A DNA stretch of 64,000 nt, from NCBI GenBank assembly GCA_019828595.1, contig JAHQRK010000004.1:2232001-2296000 (forward strand), given 5' to 3'. Positions 39,501-54,500 of this stretch are shown here, piece after piece. Numbering within the stretch: position 1 is the stretch's first letter; each line of letters starts with the position of its first letter. The notes under the pieces were generated by a model. That model had not been told where the DNA came from. It saw nothing but the letters and a program-made list of their open reading frames with translations, and did no database searches. The translations under genes were made by a program, and so were the position numbers. Source of the stretch: Aphanomyces cochlioides (lineage: Eukaryota > Oomycota > Saprolegniomycetes > Saprolegniales > Verrucalvaceae).

Positions 39501-42500
39501 TGTCTGTTGTGATGGAGACGCGACGGACACCCTCGCCGTTGTCGTCCTTTGAAGCCACTCGAAGTGAAAAGCAGCTCACAGCCACCACCCATGGACAAAT
39601 CACTCGCACGCAACACCATCCATGCTGCCTGTGGTGCTTTGGCTGGCTTCAAACGGTGACCACGACGACCACCCCGTCCAACCACCGACGACATTGCCAC
39701 CCACGACATTGTCGCCGACAACCTCCCCATCCAAGACAGCTCACAGCCACCCCCTTCTCACGACCTTTTGGCTATGACAACCATGCTGTCTGTTGTGATG
39801 GAGTCGCGACGGACACCCTCGCCGTTGTCGTCCTTTGAAGCCACTCGAAGTGAAAAGCAGCTCACAGCCACCACCCATGGACAAATCACTCGCACGCAAC
39901 ACCATCCATGCTGCCTGTGGTGCTTTGGCTGGCTTCAAACGGTGACCACGACGACCACCCCGTCCAACCACCGACGACATTGCCACCCACGACATTGTCG
40001 CCGACAACCTCCCCATCCAAGACAGCTCACAGCCACCCCCTTCTCACGACCTTTTGGCTATGACAACCATGCTGTCTGTTGTGATGGAGACGCGACGGAC
40101 ACCCTCGCCGTTGTCGTCCTTTGAAGCCACTCGAAGTGAAAAGCAGCTCACAGCCACCACCCATGGACAAATCACTCGCACGCAACACCATCCATGCTGC
40201 CTGTGGTGCTTTGGCTGGCTTCAAACGGTGACCACGACGACCACCCCGTCCAACCACCGACGACATTGCCACCCACGACATTGTCGCCGACAACCTCCCC
40301 ATCCAAGACAGCTCACAGCCACCCCCTTCTCACGACCTTTTGGCTATGACAACCATGCTGTCTGTTGTGATGGAGTCGCGACGGACACCCTCGCCGTTGT
40401 CGTCCTTTGAAGCCACTCGAAGTGAAAAGCAGCTCACAGCCACCACCCATGGACAAATCACTCGCACGCAACACCATCCATGCTGCCTGTGGTGCTTTGG
40501 CTGGCTTCAAACGGTGACCACGACGACCACCCCGTCCAACCACCGACGACATTGCCACCCACGACATTGTCGCCGACAACCTCCCCATCCAAGACAGCTC
40601 ACAGCCACCCCCTTCTCACGACCTTTTGGCTATGACAACCATGCTGTCTGTTGTGATGGAGTCGCGACGGACACCCTCGCCGTTGTCGTCCTTTGAAGCC
40701 ACTCGAAGTGAAAAGCAGCTCACAGCCACCACCCATGGACAAATCACTCGCACGCAACACCATCCATGCTGCCTGTGGTGCTTTGGCTGGCTTCAAACGG
40801 TGACCACGACGACCACCCCGTCCAACCACCGACGACATTGCCACCCACGACATTGTCGCCGACAACCTCCCCATCCAAGACAGCTCACAGCCACCCCCTT
40901 CTCACGACCTTTTGGCTATGACAACCATGCTGTCTGTTGTGATGGAGTCGCGACGGACACCCTCGCCGTTGTCGTCCTTTGAAGCCACTCGAAGTGAAAA
41001 GCAGCTCACAGCCACCACCCATGGACAAATCACTCGCACGCAACACCATCCATGCTGCCTGTGGTGCTTTGGCTGGCTTCAAACGGTGACCACGACGACC
41101 ACCCCGTCCAACCACCGACGACATTGCCACCCACGACATTGTCGCCGACAACCTCCCCATCCAAGACAGCTCACAGCCACCCCCTTCTCACGACCTTTTG
41201 GCTATGACAACCATGCTGTCTGTTGTGATGGAGTCGCGACGGACACCCTCGCCGTTGTCGTCCTTTGAAGCCACTCGAAGTGAAAAGCAGCTCACAGCCA
41301 CCACCCATGGACAAATCACTCGCACGCAACACCATCCATGCTGCCTGTGGTGCTTTGGCTGGCTTCAAACGGTGACCACGACGACCACCCCGTCCAACCA
41401 CCGACGACATTGCCACCCACGACATTGTCGCCGACAACCTCCCCATCCAAGACAGCTCACAGCCACCCCCTTCTCACGACCTTTTGGCTATGACAACCAT
41501 GCTGTCTGTTGTGATGGAGACGCGACGGACACCCTCGCCGTTGTCGTCCTTTGAAGCCACTCGAAGTGAAAAGCAGCTCACAGCCACCACCCATGGACAA
41601 ATCACTCGCACGCAACACCATCCATGCTGCCTGTGGTGCTTTGGCTGGCTTCAAACGGTGACCACGACGACCACCCCGTCCAACCACCGACGACATTGCC
41701 ACCCACGACATTGTCGCCGACAACCTCCCCATCCAAGACAGCTCACAGCCACCCCCTTCTCACGACCTTTTGGCTATGACAACCATGCTGTCTGTTGTGA
41801 TGGAGTCGCGACGGACACCCTCGCCGTTGTCGTCCTTTGAAGCCACTCGAAGTGAAAAGCAGCTCACAGCCACCACCCATGGACAAATCACTCGCACGCA
41901 ACACCATCCATGCTGCCTGTGGTGCTTTGGCTGGCTTCAAACGGTGACCACGACGACCACCCCGTCCAACCACCGACGACATTGCCACCCACGACATTGT
42001 CGCCGACAACCTCCCCATCCAAGACAGCTCACAGCCACCCCCTTCTCACGACCTTTTGGCTATGACAACCATGCTGTCTGTTGTGATGGAGACGCGACGG
42101 ACACCCTCGCCGTTGTCGTCCTTTGAAGCCACTCGAAGTGAAAAGCAGCTCACAGCCACCACCCATGGACAAATCACTCGCACGCAACACCATCCATGCT
42201 GCCTGTGGTGCTTTGGCTGGCTTCAAACGGTGACCACGACGACCACCCCGTCCAACCACCGACGACATTGCCACCCACGACATTGTCGCCGACAACCTCC
42301 CCATCCAAGACAGCTCACAGCCACCCCCTTCTCACGACCTTTTGGCTATGACAACCATGCTGTCTGTTGTGATGGAGACGCGACGGACACCCTCGCCGTT
42401 GTCGTCCTTTGAAGCCACTCGAAGTGAAAAGCAGCTCACAGCCACCACCCATGGACAAATCACTCGCACGCAACACCATCCATGCTGCCTGTGGTGCTTT

Positions 42501-45500
42501 GGCTGGCTTCAAACGGTGACCACGACGACCACCCCGTCCAACCACCGACGACATTGCCACCCACGACATTGTCGCCGACAACCTCCCCATCCAAGACAGC
42601 TCACAGCCACCCCCTTCTCACGACCTTTTGGCTATGACAACCATGCTGTCTGTTGTGATGGAGACGCGACGGACACCCTCGCCGTTGTCGTCCTTTGAAG
42701 CCACTCGAAGTGAAAAGCAGCTCACAGCCACCACCCATGGACAAATCACTCGCACGCAACACCATCCATGCTGCCTGTGGTGCTTTGGCTGGCTTCAAAC
42801 GGTGACCACGACGACCACCCCGTCCAACCACCGACGACATTGCCACCCACGACATTGTCGCCGACAACCTCCCCATCCAAGACAGCTCACAGCCACCCCC
42901 TTCTCACGACCTTTTGGCTATGACAACCATGCTGTCTGTTGTGATGGAGACGCGACGGACACCCTCGCCGTTGTCGTCCTTTGAAGCCACTCGAAGTGAA
43001 AAGCAGCTCACAGCCACCACCCATGGACAAATCACTCGCACGCAACACCATCCATGCTGCCTGTGGTGCTTTGGCTGGCTTCAAACGGTGACCACGACGA
43101 CCACCCCGTCCAACCACCGACGACATTGCCACCCACGACATTGTCGCCGACAACCTCCCCATCCAAGACAGCTCACAGCCACCCCCTTCTCACGACCTTT
43201 TGGCTATGACAACCATGCTGTCTGTTGTGATGGAGACGCGACGGACACCCTCGCCGTTGTCGTCCTTTGAAGCCACTCGAAGTGAAAAGCAGCTCACAGC
43301 CACCACCCATGGACAAATCACTCGCACGCAACACCATCCATGCTGCCTGTGGTGCTTTGGCTGGCTTCAAACGGTGACCACGACGACCACCCCGTCCAAC
43401 CACCGACGACATTGCCACCCACGACATTGTCGCCGACAACCTCCCCATCCAAGACAGCTCACAGCCACCCCCTTCTCTCACGACCTTTTGGCTATGACAA
43501 CCATGCTGTCTGTTGTGATGGAGACGCGACGGACACCCTCGCCGTTGTCGTCCTTTGAAGCCACTCGAAGTGAAAAGCAGCTCACAGCCACCACCCATGG
43601 ACAAATCACTCGCACGCAACACCATCCATGCTGCCTGTGGTGCTTTGGCTGGCTTCAAACGGTGACCACGACGACCACCCCGTCCAACCACCGACGACAT
43701 TGCCACCCACGACATTGTCGCCGACAACCTCCCCATCCAAGACAGCTCACAGCCACCCCCTTCTCACGACCTTTTGGCTATGACAACCATGCTGTCTGTT
43801 GTGATGGAGACGCGACGGACACCCTCGCCGTTGTCGTCCTTTGAAGCCACTCGAAGTGAAAAGCAGCTCACAGCCACCACCCATGGACAAATCACTCGCA
43901 CGCAACACCATCCATGCTGCCTGTGGTGCTTTGGCTGGCTTCAAACGGTGACCACGACGACCACCCCGTCCAACCACCGACGACATTGCCACCCACGACA
44001 TTGTCGCCGACAACCTCCCCATCCAAGACAGCTCACAGCCACCCCCTTCTCACGACCTTTTGGCTATGACAACCATGCTGTCTGTTGTGATGGAGACGCG
44101 ACGGACACCCTCGCCGTTGTCGTCCTTTGAAGCCACTCGAAGTGAAAAGCAGCTCACAGCCACCACCCATGGACAAATCACTCGCACGCAACACCATCCA
44201 TGCTGCCTGTGGTGCTTTGGCTGGCTTCAAACGGTGACCACGACGACCACCCCGTCCAACCACCGACGACATTGCCACCCACGACATTGTCGCCGACAAC
44301 CTCCCCATCCAAGACAGCTCACAGCCACCCCCTTCTCACGACCTTTTGGCTATGACAACCATGCTGTCTGTTGTGATGGAGACGCGACGGACACCCTCGC
44401 CGTTGTCGTCCTTTGAAGCCACTCGAAGTGAAAAGCAGCTCACAGCCACCACCCATGGACAAATCACTCGCACGCAACACCATCCATGCTGCCTGTGGTG
44501 CTTTGGCTGGCTTCAAACGGTGACCACGACGACCACCCCGTCCAACCACCGACGACATTGCCACCCACGACATTGTCGCCGACAACCTCCCCATCCAAGA
44601 CAGCTCACAGCCACCCCCTTCTCACGACCTTTTGGCTATGACAACCATGCTGTCTGTTGTGATGGAGACGCGACGGACACCCTCGCCGTTGTCGTCCTTT
44701 GAAGCCACTCGAAGTGAAAAGCAGCTCACAGCCACCACCCATGGACAAATCACTCGCACGCAACACCATCCATGCTGCCTGTGGTGCTTTGGCTGGCTTC
44801 AAACGGTGACCACGACGACCACCCCGTCCAACCACCGACGACATTGCCACCCACGACATTGTCGCCGACAACCTCCCCATCCAAGACAGCTCACAGCCAC
44901 CCCCTTCTCACGACCTTTTGGCTATGACAACCATGCTGTCTGTTGTGATGGAGACGCGACGGACACCCTCGCCGTTGTCGTCCTTTGAAGCCACTCGAAG
45001 TGAAAAGCAGCTCACAGCCACCACCCATGGACAAATCACTCGCACGCAACACCATCCATGCTGCCTGTGGTGCTTTGGCTGGCTTCAAACGGTGACCACG
45101 ACGACCACCCCGTCCAACCACCGACGACATTGCCACCCACGACATTGTCGCCGACAACCTCCCCATCCAAGACAGCTCACAGCCACCCCCTTCTCACGAC
45201 CTTTTGGCTATGACAACCATGCTGTCTGTTGTGATGGAGACGCGACGGACACCCTCGCCGTTGTCGTCCTTTGAAGCCACTCGAAGTGAAAAGCAGCTCA
45301 CAGCCACCACCCATGGACAAATCACTCGCACGCAACACCATCCATGCTGCCTGTGGTGCTTTGGCTGGCTTCAAACGGTGACCACGACGACCACCCCGTC
45401 CAACCACCGACGACATTGCCACCCACGACATTGTCGCCGACAACCTCCCCATCCAAGACAGCTCACAGCCACCCCCTTCTCACGACCTTTTGGCTATGAC

Positions 45501-48500
45501 AACCATGCTGTCTGTTGTGATGGAGACGCGACGGACACCCTCGCCGTTGTCGTCCTTTGAAGCCACTCGAAGTGAAAAGCAGCTCACAGCCACCACCCAT
45601 GGACAAATCACTCGCACGCAACACCATCCATGCTGCCTGTGGTGCTTTGGCTGGCTTCAAACGGTGACCACGACGACCACCCCGTCCAACCACCGACGAC
45701 ATTGCCACCCACGACATTGTCGCCGACAACCTCCCCATCCAAGACAGCTCACAGCCACCCCCTTCTCACGACCTTTTGGCTATGACAACCATGCTGTCTG
45801 TTGTGATGGAGACGCGACGGACACCCTCGCCGTTGTCGTCCTTTGAAGCCACTCGAAGTGAAAAGCAGCTCACAGCCACCACCCATGGACAAATCACTCG
45901 CACGCAACACCATCCATGCTGCCTGTGGTGCTTTGGCTGGCTTCAAACGGTGACCACGACGACCACCCCGTCCAACCACCGACGACATTGCCACCCACGA
46001 CATTGTCGCCGACAACCTCCCCATCCAAGACAGCTCACAGCCACCCCCTTCTCACGACCTTTTGGCTATGACAACCATGCTGTCTGTTGTGATGGAGACG
46101 CGACGGACACCCTCGCCGTTGTCGTCCTTTGAAGCCACTCGAAGTGAAAAGCAGCTCACAGCCACCACCCATGGACAAATCACTCGCACGCAACACCATC
46201 CATGCTGCCTGTGGTGCTTTGGCTGGCTTCAAACGGTGACCACGACGACCACCCCGTCCAACCACCGACGACATTGCCACCCACGACATTGTCGCCGACA
46301 ACCTCCCCATCCAAGACAGCTCACAGCCACCCCCTTCTCACGACCTTTTGGCTATGACAACCATGCTGTCTGTTGTGATGGAGACGCGACGGACACCCTC
46401 GCCGTTGTCGTCCTTTGAAGCCACTCGAAGTGAAAAGCAGCTCACAGCCACCACCCATGGACAAATCACTCGCACGCAACACCATCCATGCTGCCTGTGG
46501 TGCTTTGGCTGGCTTCAAACGGTGACCACGACGACCACCCCGTCCAACCACCGACGACATTGCCACCCACGACATTGTCGCCGACAACCTCCCCATCCAA
46601 GACAGCTCACAGCCACCCCCTTCTCACGACCTTTTGGCTATGACAACCATGCTGTCTGTTGTGATGGAGACGCGACGGACACCCTCGCCGTTGTCGTCCT
46701 TTGAAGCCACTCGAAGTGAAAAGCAGCTCACAGCCACCACCCATGGACAAATCACTCGCACGCAACACCATCCATGCTGCCTGTGGTGCTTTGGCTGGCT
46801 TCAAACGGTGACCACGACGACCACCCCGTCCAACCACCGACGACATTGCCACCCACGACATTGTCGCCGACAACCTCCCCATCCAAGACAGCTCACAGCC
46901 ACCCCCTTCTCACGACCTTTTGGCTATGACAACCATGCTGTCTGTTGTGATGGAGACGCGACGGACACCCTCGCCGTTGTCGTCCTTTGAAGCCACTCGA
47001 AGTGAAAAGCAGCTCACAGCCACCACCCATGGACAAATCACTCGCACGCAACACCATCCATGCTGCCTGTGGTGCTTTGGCTGGCTTCAAACGGTGACCA
47101 CGACGACCACCCCGTCCAACCACCGACGACATTGCCACCGACGACATTGCCACCCACGACATTGTCGCCGACAACCTCCCCATCCAAGACAGCTCACAGC
47201 CACCCCCTTCTCACGACCTTTTGGCTATGACAACCATGCTGTCTGTTGTGATGGAGTCGCGACGGACACCCTCGCCGTTGTCGTCCTTTGAAGCCACTCG
47301 AAGTGAAAAGCAGCTCACAGCCACCACCCATGGACAAATCACTCGCACGCAACACCATCCATGCTGCCTGTGGTGCTTTGGCTGGCTTCAAACGGTGACC
47401 ACGACGACCACCCCGTCCAACCACCGACGACATTGCCACCCACGACATTGTCGCCGACAACCTCCCCATCCAAGACAGCTCACAGCCACCCCCTTCTCAC
47501 GACCTTTTGGCTATGACAACCATGCTGTCTGTTGTGATGGAGACGCGACGGACACCCTCGCCGTTGTCGTCCTTTGAAGCCACTCGAAGTGAAAAGCAGC
47601 TCACAGCCACCACCCATGGACAAATCACTCGCACGCAACACCATCCATGCTGCCTGTGGTGCTTTGGCTGGCTTCAAACGGTGACCACGACGACCACCCC
47701 GTCCAACCACCGACGACATTGCCACCCACGACATTGTCGCCGACAACCTCCCCATCCAAGACAGCTCACAGCCACCCCCTTCTCACGACCTTTTGGCTAT
47801 GACAACCATGCTGTCTGTTGTGATGGAGACGCGACGGACACCCTCGCCGTTGTCGTCCTTTGAAGCCACTCGAAGTGAAAAGCAGCTCACAGCCACCACC
47901 CATGGACAAATCACTCGCACGCAACACCATCCATGCTGCCTGTGGTGCTTTGGCTGGCTTCAAACGGTGACCACGACGACCACCCCGTCCAACCACCGAC
48001 GACATTGCCACCCACGACATTGTCGCCGACAACCTCCCCATCCAAGACAGCTCACAGCCACCCCCTTCTCACGACCTTTTGGCTATGACAACCATGCTGT
48101 CTGTTGTGATGGAGACGCGACGGACACCCTCGCCGTTGTCGTCCTTTGAAGCCACTCGAAGTGAAAAGCAGCTCACAGCCACCACCCATGGACAAATCAC
48201 TCGCACGCAACACCATCCATGCTGCCTGTGGTGCTTTGGCTGGCTTCAAACGGTGACCACGACGACCACCCCGTCCAACCACCGACGACATTGCCACCCA
48301 CGACATTGTCGCCGACAACCTCCCCATCCAAGACAGCTCACAGCCACCCCCTTCTCACGACCTTTTGGCTATGACAACCATGCTGTCTGTTGTGATGGAG
48401 ACGCGACGGACACCCTCGCCGTTGTCGTCCTTTGAAGCCACTCGAAGTGAAAAGCAGCTCACAGCCACCACCCATGGACAAATCACTCGCACGCAACACC

Positions 48501-51500
48501 ATCCATGCTGCCTGTGGTGCTTTGGCTGGCTTCAAACGGTGACCACGACGACCACCCCGTCCAACCACCGACGACATTGCCACCCACGACATTGTCGCCG
48601 ACAACCTCCCCATCCAAGACAGCTCACAGCCACCCCCTTCTCACGACCTTTTGGCTATGACAACCATGCTGTCTGTTGTGATGGAGACGCGACGGACACC
48701 CTCGCCGTTGTCGTCCTTTGAAGCCACTCGAAGTGAAAAGCAGCTCACAGCCACCACCCATGGACAAATCACTCGCACGCAACACCATCCATGCTGCCTG
48801 TGGTGCTTTGGCTGGCTTCAAACGGTGACCACGACGACCACCCCGTCCAACCACCGACGACATTGCCACCCACGACATTGTCGCCGACAACCTCCCCATC
48901 CAAGACAGCTCACAGCCACCCCCTTCTCACGACCTTTTGGCTATGACAACCATGCTGTCTGTTGTGATGGAGACGCGACGGACACCCTCGCCGTTGTCGT
49001 CCTTTGAAGCCACTCGAAGTGAAAAGCAGCTCACAGCCACCACCCATGGACAAATCACTCGCACGCAACACCATCCATGCTGCCTGTGGTGCTTTGGCTG
49101 GCTTCAAACGGTGACCACGACGACCACCCCGTCCAACCACCGACGACATTGCCACCCACGACATTGTCGCCGACAACCTCCCCATCCAAGACAGCTCACA
49201 GCCACCCCCTTCTCACGACCTTTTGGCTATGACAACCATGCTGTCTGTTGTGATGGAGACGCGACGGACACCCTCGCCGTTGTCGTCCTTTGAAGCCACT
49301 CGAAGTGAAAAGCAGCTCACAGCCACCACCCATGGACAAATCACTCGCACGCAACACCATCCATGCTGCCTGTGGTGCTTTGGCTGGCTTCAAACGGTGA
49401 CCACGACGACCACCCCGTCCAACCACCGACGACATTGCCACCCACGACATTGTCGCCGACAACCTCCCCATCCAAGACAGCTCACAGCCACCCCCTTCTC
49501 ACGACCTTTTGGCTATGACAACCATGCTGTCTGTTGTGATGGAGACGCGACGGACACCCTCGCCGTTGTCGTCCTTTGAAGCCACTCGAAGTGAAAAGCA
49601 GCTCACAGCCACCACCCATGGACAAATCACTCGCACGCAACACCATCCATGCTGCCTGTGGTGCTTTGGCTGGCTTCAAACGGTGACCACGACGACCACC
49701 CCGTCCAACCACCGACGACATTGCCACCCACGACATTGTCGCCGACAACCTCCCCATCCAAGACAGCTCACAGCCACCCCCTTCTCACGACCTTTTGGCT
49801 ATGACAACCATGCTGTCTGTTGTGATGGAGACGCGACGGACACCCTCGCCGTTGTCGTCCTTTGAAGCCACTCGAAGTGAAAAGCAGCTCACAGCCACCA
49901 CCCATGGACAAATCACTCGCACGCAACACCATCCATGCTGCCTGTGGTGCTTTGGCTGGCTTCAAACGGTGACCACGACGACCACCCCGTCCAACCACCG
50001 ACGACATTGCCACCCACGACATTGTCGCCGACAACCTCCCCATCCAAGACAGCTCACAGCCACCCCCTTCTCACGACCTTTTGGCTATGACAACCATGCT
50101 GTCTGTTGTGATGGAGACGCGACGGACACCCTCGCCGTTGTCGTCCTTTGAAGCCACTCGAAGTGAAAAGCAGCTCACAGCCACCACCCATGGACAAATC
50201 ACTCGCACGCAACACCATCCATGCTGCCTGTGGTGCTTTGGCTGGCTTCAAACGGTGACCACGACGACCACCCCGTCCAACCACCGACGACATTGCCACC
50301 CACGACATTGTCGCCGACAACCTCCCCATCCAAGACAGCTCACAGCCACCCCCTTCTCACGACCTTTTGGCTATGACAACCATGCTGTCTGTTGTGATGG
50401 AGACGCGACGGACACCCTCGCCGTTGTCGTCCTTTGAAGCCACTCGAAGTGAAAAGCAGCTCACAGCCACCACCCATGGACAAATCACTCGCACGCAACA
50501 CCATCCATGCTGCCTGTGGTGCTTTGGCTGGCTTCAAACGGTGACCACGACGACCACCCCGTCCAACCACCGACGACATTGCCACCCACGACATTGTCGC
50601 CGACAACCTCCCCATCCAAGACAGCTCACAGCCACCCCCTTCTCACGACCTTTTGGCTATGACAACCATGCTGTCTGTTGTGATGGAGACGCGACGGACA
50701 CCCTCGCCGTTGTCGTCCTTTGAAGCCACTCGAAGTGAAAAGCAGCTCACAGCCACCACCCATGGACAAATCACTCGCACGCAACACCATCCATGCTGCC
50801 TGTGGTGCTTTGGCTGGCTTCAAACGGTGACCACGACGACCACCCCGTCCAACCACCGACGACATTGCCACCCACGACATTGTCGCCGACAACCTCCCCA
50901 TCCAAGACAGCTCACAGCCACCCCCTTCTCACGACCTTTTGGCTATGACAACCATGCTGTCTGTTGTGATGGAGACGCGACGGACACCCTCGCCGTTGTC
51001 GTCCTTTGAAGCCACTCGAAGTGAAAAGCAGCTCACAGCCACCACCCATGGACAAATCACTCGCACGCAACACCATCCATGCTGCCTGTGGTGCTTTGGC
51101 TGGCTTCAAACGGTGACCACGACGACCACCCCGTCCAACCACCGACGACATTGCCACCCACGACATTGTCGCCGACAACCTCCCCATCCAAGACAGCTCA
51201 CAGCCACCCCCTTCTCACGACCTTTTGGCTATGACAACCATGCTGTCTGTTGTGATGGAGACGCGACGGACACCCTCGCCGTTGTCGTCCTTTGAAGCCA
51301 CTCGAAGTGAAAAGCAGCTCACAGCCACCACCCATGGACAAATCACTCGCACGCAACACCATCCATGCTGCCTGTGGTGCTTTGGCTGGCTTCAAACGGT
51401 GACCACGACGACCACCCCGTCCAACCACCGACGACATTGCCACCCACGACATTGTCGCCGACAACCTCCCCATCCAAGACAGCTCACAGCCACCCCCTTC

Positions 51501-54500
51501 TCACGACCTTTTGGCTATGACAACCATGCTGTCTGTTGTGATGGAGACGCGACGGACACCCTCGCCGTTGTCGTCCTTTGAAGCCACTCGAAGTGAAAAG
51601 CAGCTCACAGCCACCACCCATGGACAAATCACTCGCACGCAACACCATCCATGCTGCCTGTGGTGCTTTGGCTGGCTTCAAACGGTGACCACGACGACCA
51701 CCCCGTCCAACCACCGACGACATTGCCACCCACGACATTGTCGCCGACAACCTCCCCATCCAAGACAGCTCACAGCCACCCCCTTCTCACGACCTTTTGG
51801 CTATGACAACCATGCTGTCTGTTGTGATGGAGACGCGACGGACACCCTCGCCGTTGTCGTCCTTTGAAGCCACTCGAAGTGAAAAGCAGCTCACAGCCAC
51901 CACCCATGGACAAATCACTCGCACGCAACACCATCCATGCTGCCTGTGGTGCTTTGGCTGGCTTCAAACGGTGACCACGACGACCACCCCGTCCAACCAC
52001 CGACGACATTGCCACCCACGACATTGTCGCCGACAACCTCCCCATCCAAGACAGCTCACAGCCACCCCCTTCTCACGACCTTTTGGCTATGACAACCATG
52101 CTGTCTGTTGTGATGGAGACGCGACGGACACCCTCGCCGTTGTCGTCCTTTGAAGCCACTCGAAGTGAAAAGCAGCTCACAGCCACCACCCATGGACAAA
52201 TCACTCGCACGCAACACCATCCATGCTGCCTGTGGTGCTTTGGCTGGCTTCAAACGGTGACCACGACGACCACCCCGTCCAACCACCGACGACATTGCCA
52301 CCCACGACATTGTCGCCGACAACCTCCCCATCCAAGACAGCTCACAGCCACCCCCTTCTCACGACCTTTTGGCTATGACAACCATGCTGTCTGTTGTGAT
52401 GGAGACGCGACGGACACCCTCGCCGTTGTCGTCCTTTGAAGCCACTCGAAGTGAAAAGCAGCTCACAGCCACCACCCATGGACAAATCACTCGCACGCAA
52501 CACCATCCATGCTGCCTGTGGTGCTTTGGCTGGCTTCAAACGGTGACCACGACGACCACCCCGTCCAACCACCGACGACATTGCCACCCACGACATTGTC
52601 GCCGACAACCTCCCCATCCAAGACAGCTCACAGCCACCCCCTTCTCACGACCTTTTGGCTATGACAACCATGCTGTCTGTTGTGATGGAGACGCGACGGA
52701 CATCCTCGCCGTTGTCGTCCTTTGAAGCCACTCGAAGTGAAAAGCAGCTCACAGCCACCACCCATAGACAAATCACTCGCACGCAATACCATCCATGCTG
52801 CCTGTGGTGCTTTGGCTGGCTTCAAACGGTGACCACGACGACCACCCCGTCCAACCACCGACGACATTGCCACCCACGACATTGTCGCCGACAACCTCCC
52901 CATCCAAGACAGCTCACAGCCACCCCCTTCTCACGACCTTTTGGCTATGACAACCATGCTGTCTGTTGTGATGGAGACGCGACGGACACCCTCGCCGTTG
53001 TCGTCCTTTGAAGCCACTCGAAGTGAAAAGCAGCTCACAGCCACCACCCATGGACAAATCACTCGCACGCAACACCATCCATGCTGCCTGTGGTGCTTTG
53101 GCTGGCTTCAAACGGTGACCACGACGACCACCCCGTCCAACCACCGACGACATTGCCACCCACGACATTGTCGCCGACAACCTCCCCATCCAAGACAGCT
53201 CACAGCCACCCCCTTCTCACGACCTTTTGGCTATGACAACCATGCTGTCTGTTGTGATGGAGACGCGACGGACACCCTCGCCGTTGTCGTCCTTTGAAGC
53301 CACTCGAAGTGAAAAGCAGCTCACAGCCACCACCCATGGACAAATCACTCGCACGCAACACCATCCATGCTGCCTGTGGTGCTTTGGCTGGCTTCAAACG
53401 GTGACCACGACGACCACCCCGTCCAACCACCGACGACATTGCCACCCACGACATTGTCGCCGACAACCTCCCCATCCCAAGACAGCTCACAGCCACCCCC
53501 TTCTCACGACCTTTTGGCTATGACAACCATGCTGTCTGTTGTGATGGAGACGCGACGGACATCCTCGCCGTTGTCGTCCTTTGAAGCCACTCGAAGTGAA
53601 AAGCAGCTCACAGCCACCACCCATAGACAAATCACTCGCACGCAATACCATCCATGCTGCCTGTGGTGCTTTGGCTGGCTTCAAACGGTGACCACGACGA
53701 CCACCCCGTCCAACCACCGACGACATTGCCACCCACGACATTGTCGCCGACAACCTCCCCATCCAAGACAGCTCACAGCCACCCCCTTCTCACGACCTTT
53801 TGGCTATGACAACCATGCTGTCTGTTGTGATGGAGACGCGACGGACACCCTCGCCGTTGTCGTCCTTTGAAGCCACTCGAAGTGAAAAGCAGCTCACAGC
53901 CACCACCCATGGACAAATCACTCGCACGCAACACCATCCATGCTGCCTGTGGTGCTTTGGCTGGCTTCAAACGGTGACCACGACGACCACCCCGTCCAAC
54001 CACCGACGACATTGCCACCCACGACATTGTCGCCGACAACCTCCCCATCCAAGACAGCTCACAGCCACCCCCTTCTCACGACCTTTTGGCTATGACAACC
54101 ATGCTGTCTGTTGTGATGGAGACGCGACGGACACCCTCGCCGTTGTCGTCCTTTGAAGCCACTCGAAGTGAAAAGCAGCTCACAGCCACCACCCATGGAC
54201 AAATCACTCGCACGCAACACCATCCATGCTGCCTGTGGTGCTTTGGCTGGCTTCAAACGGTGACCACGACGACCACCCCGTCCAACCACCGACGACATTG
54301 CCACCCACGACATTGTCGCCGACAACCTCCCCATCCAAGACAGCTCACAGCCACCCCCTTCTCACGACCTTTTGGCTATGACAACCATGCTGTCTGTTGT
54401 GATGGAGACGCGACGGACACCCTCGCCGTTGTCGTCCTTTGAAGCCACTCGAAGTGAAAAGCAGCTCACAGCCACCACCCATGGACAAATCACTCGCACG

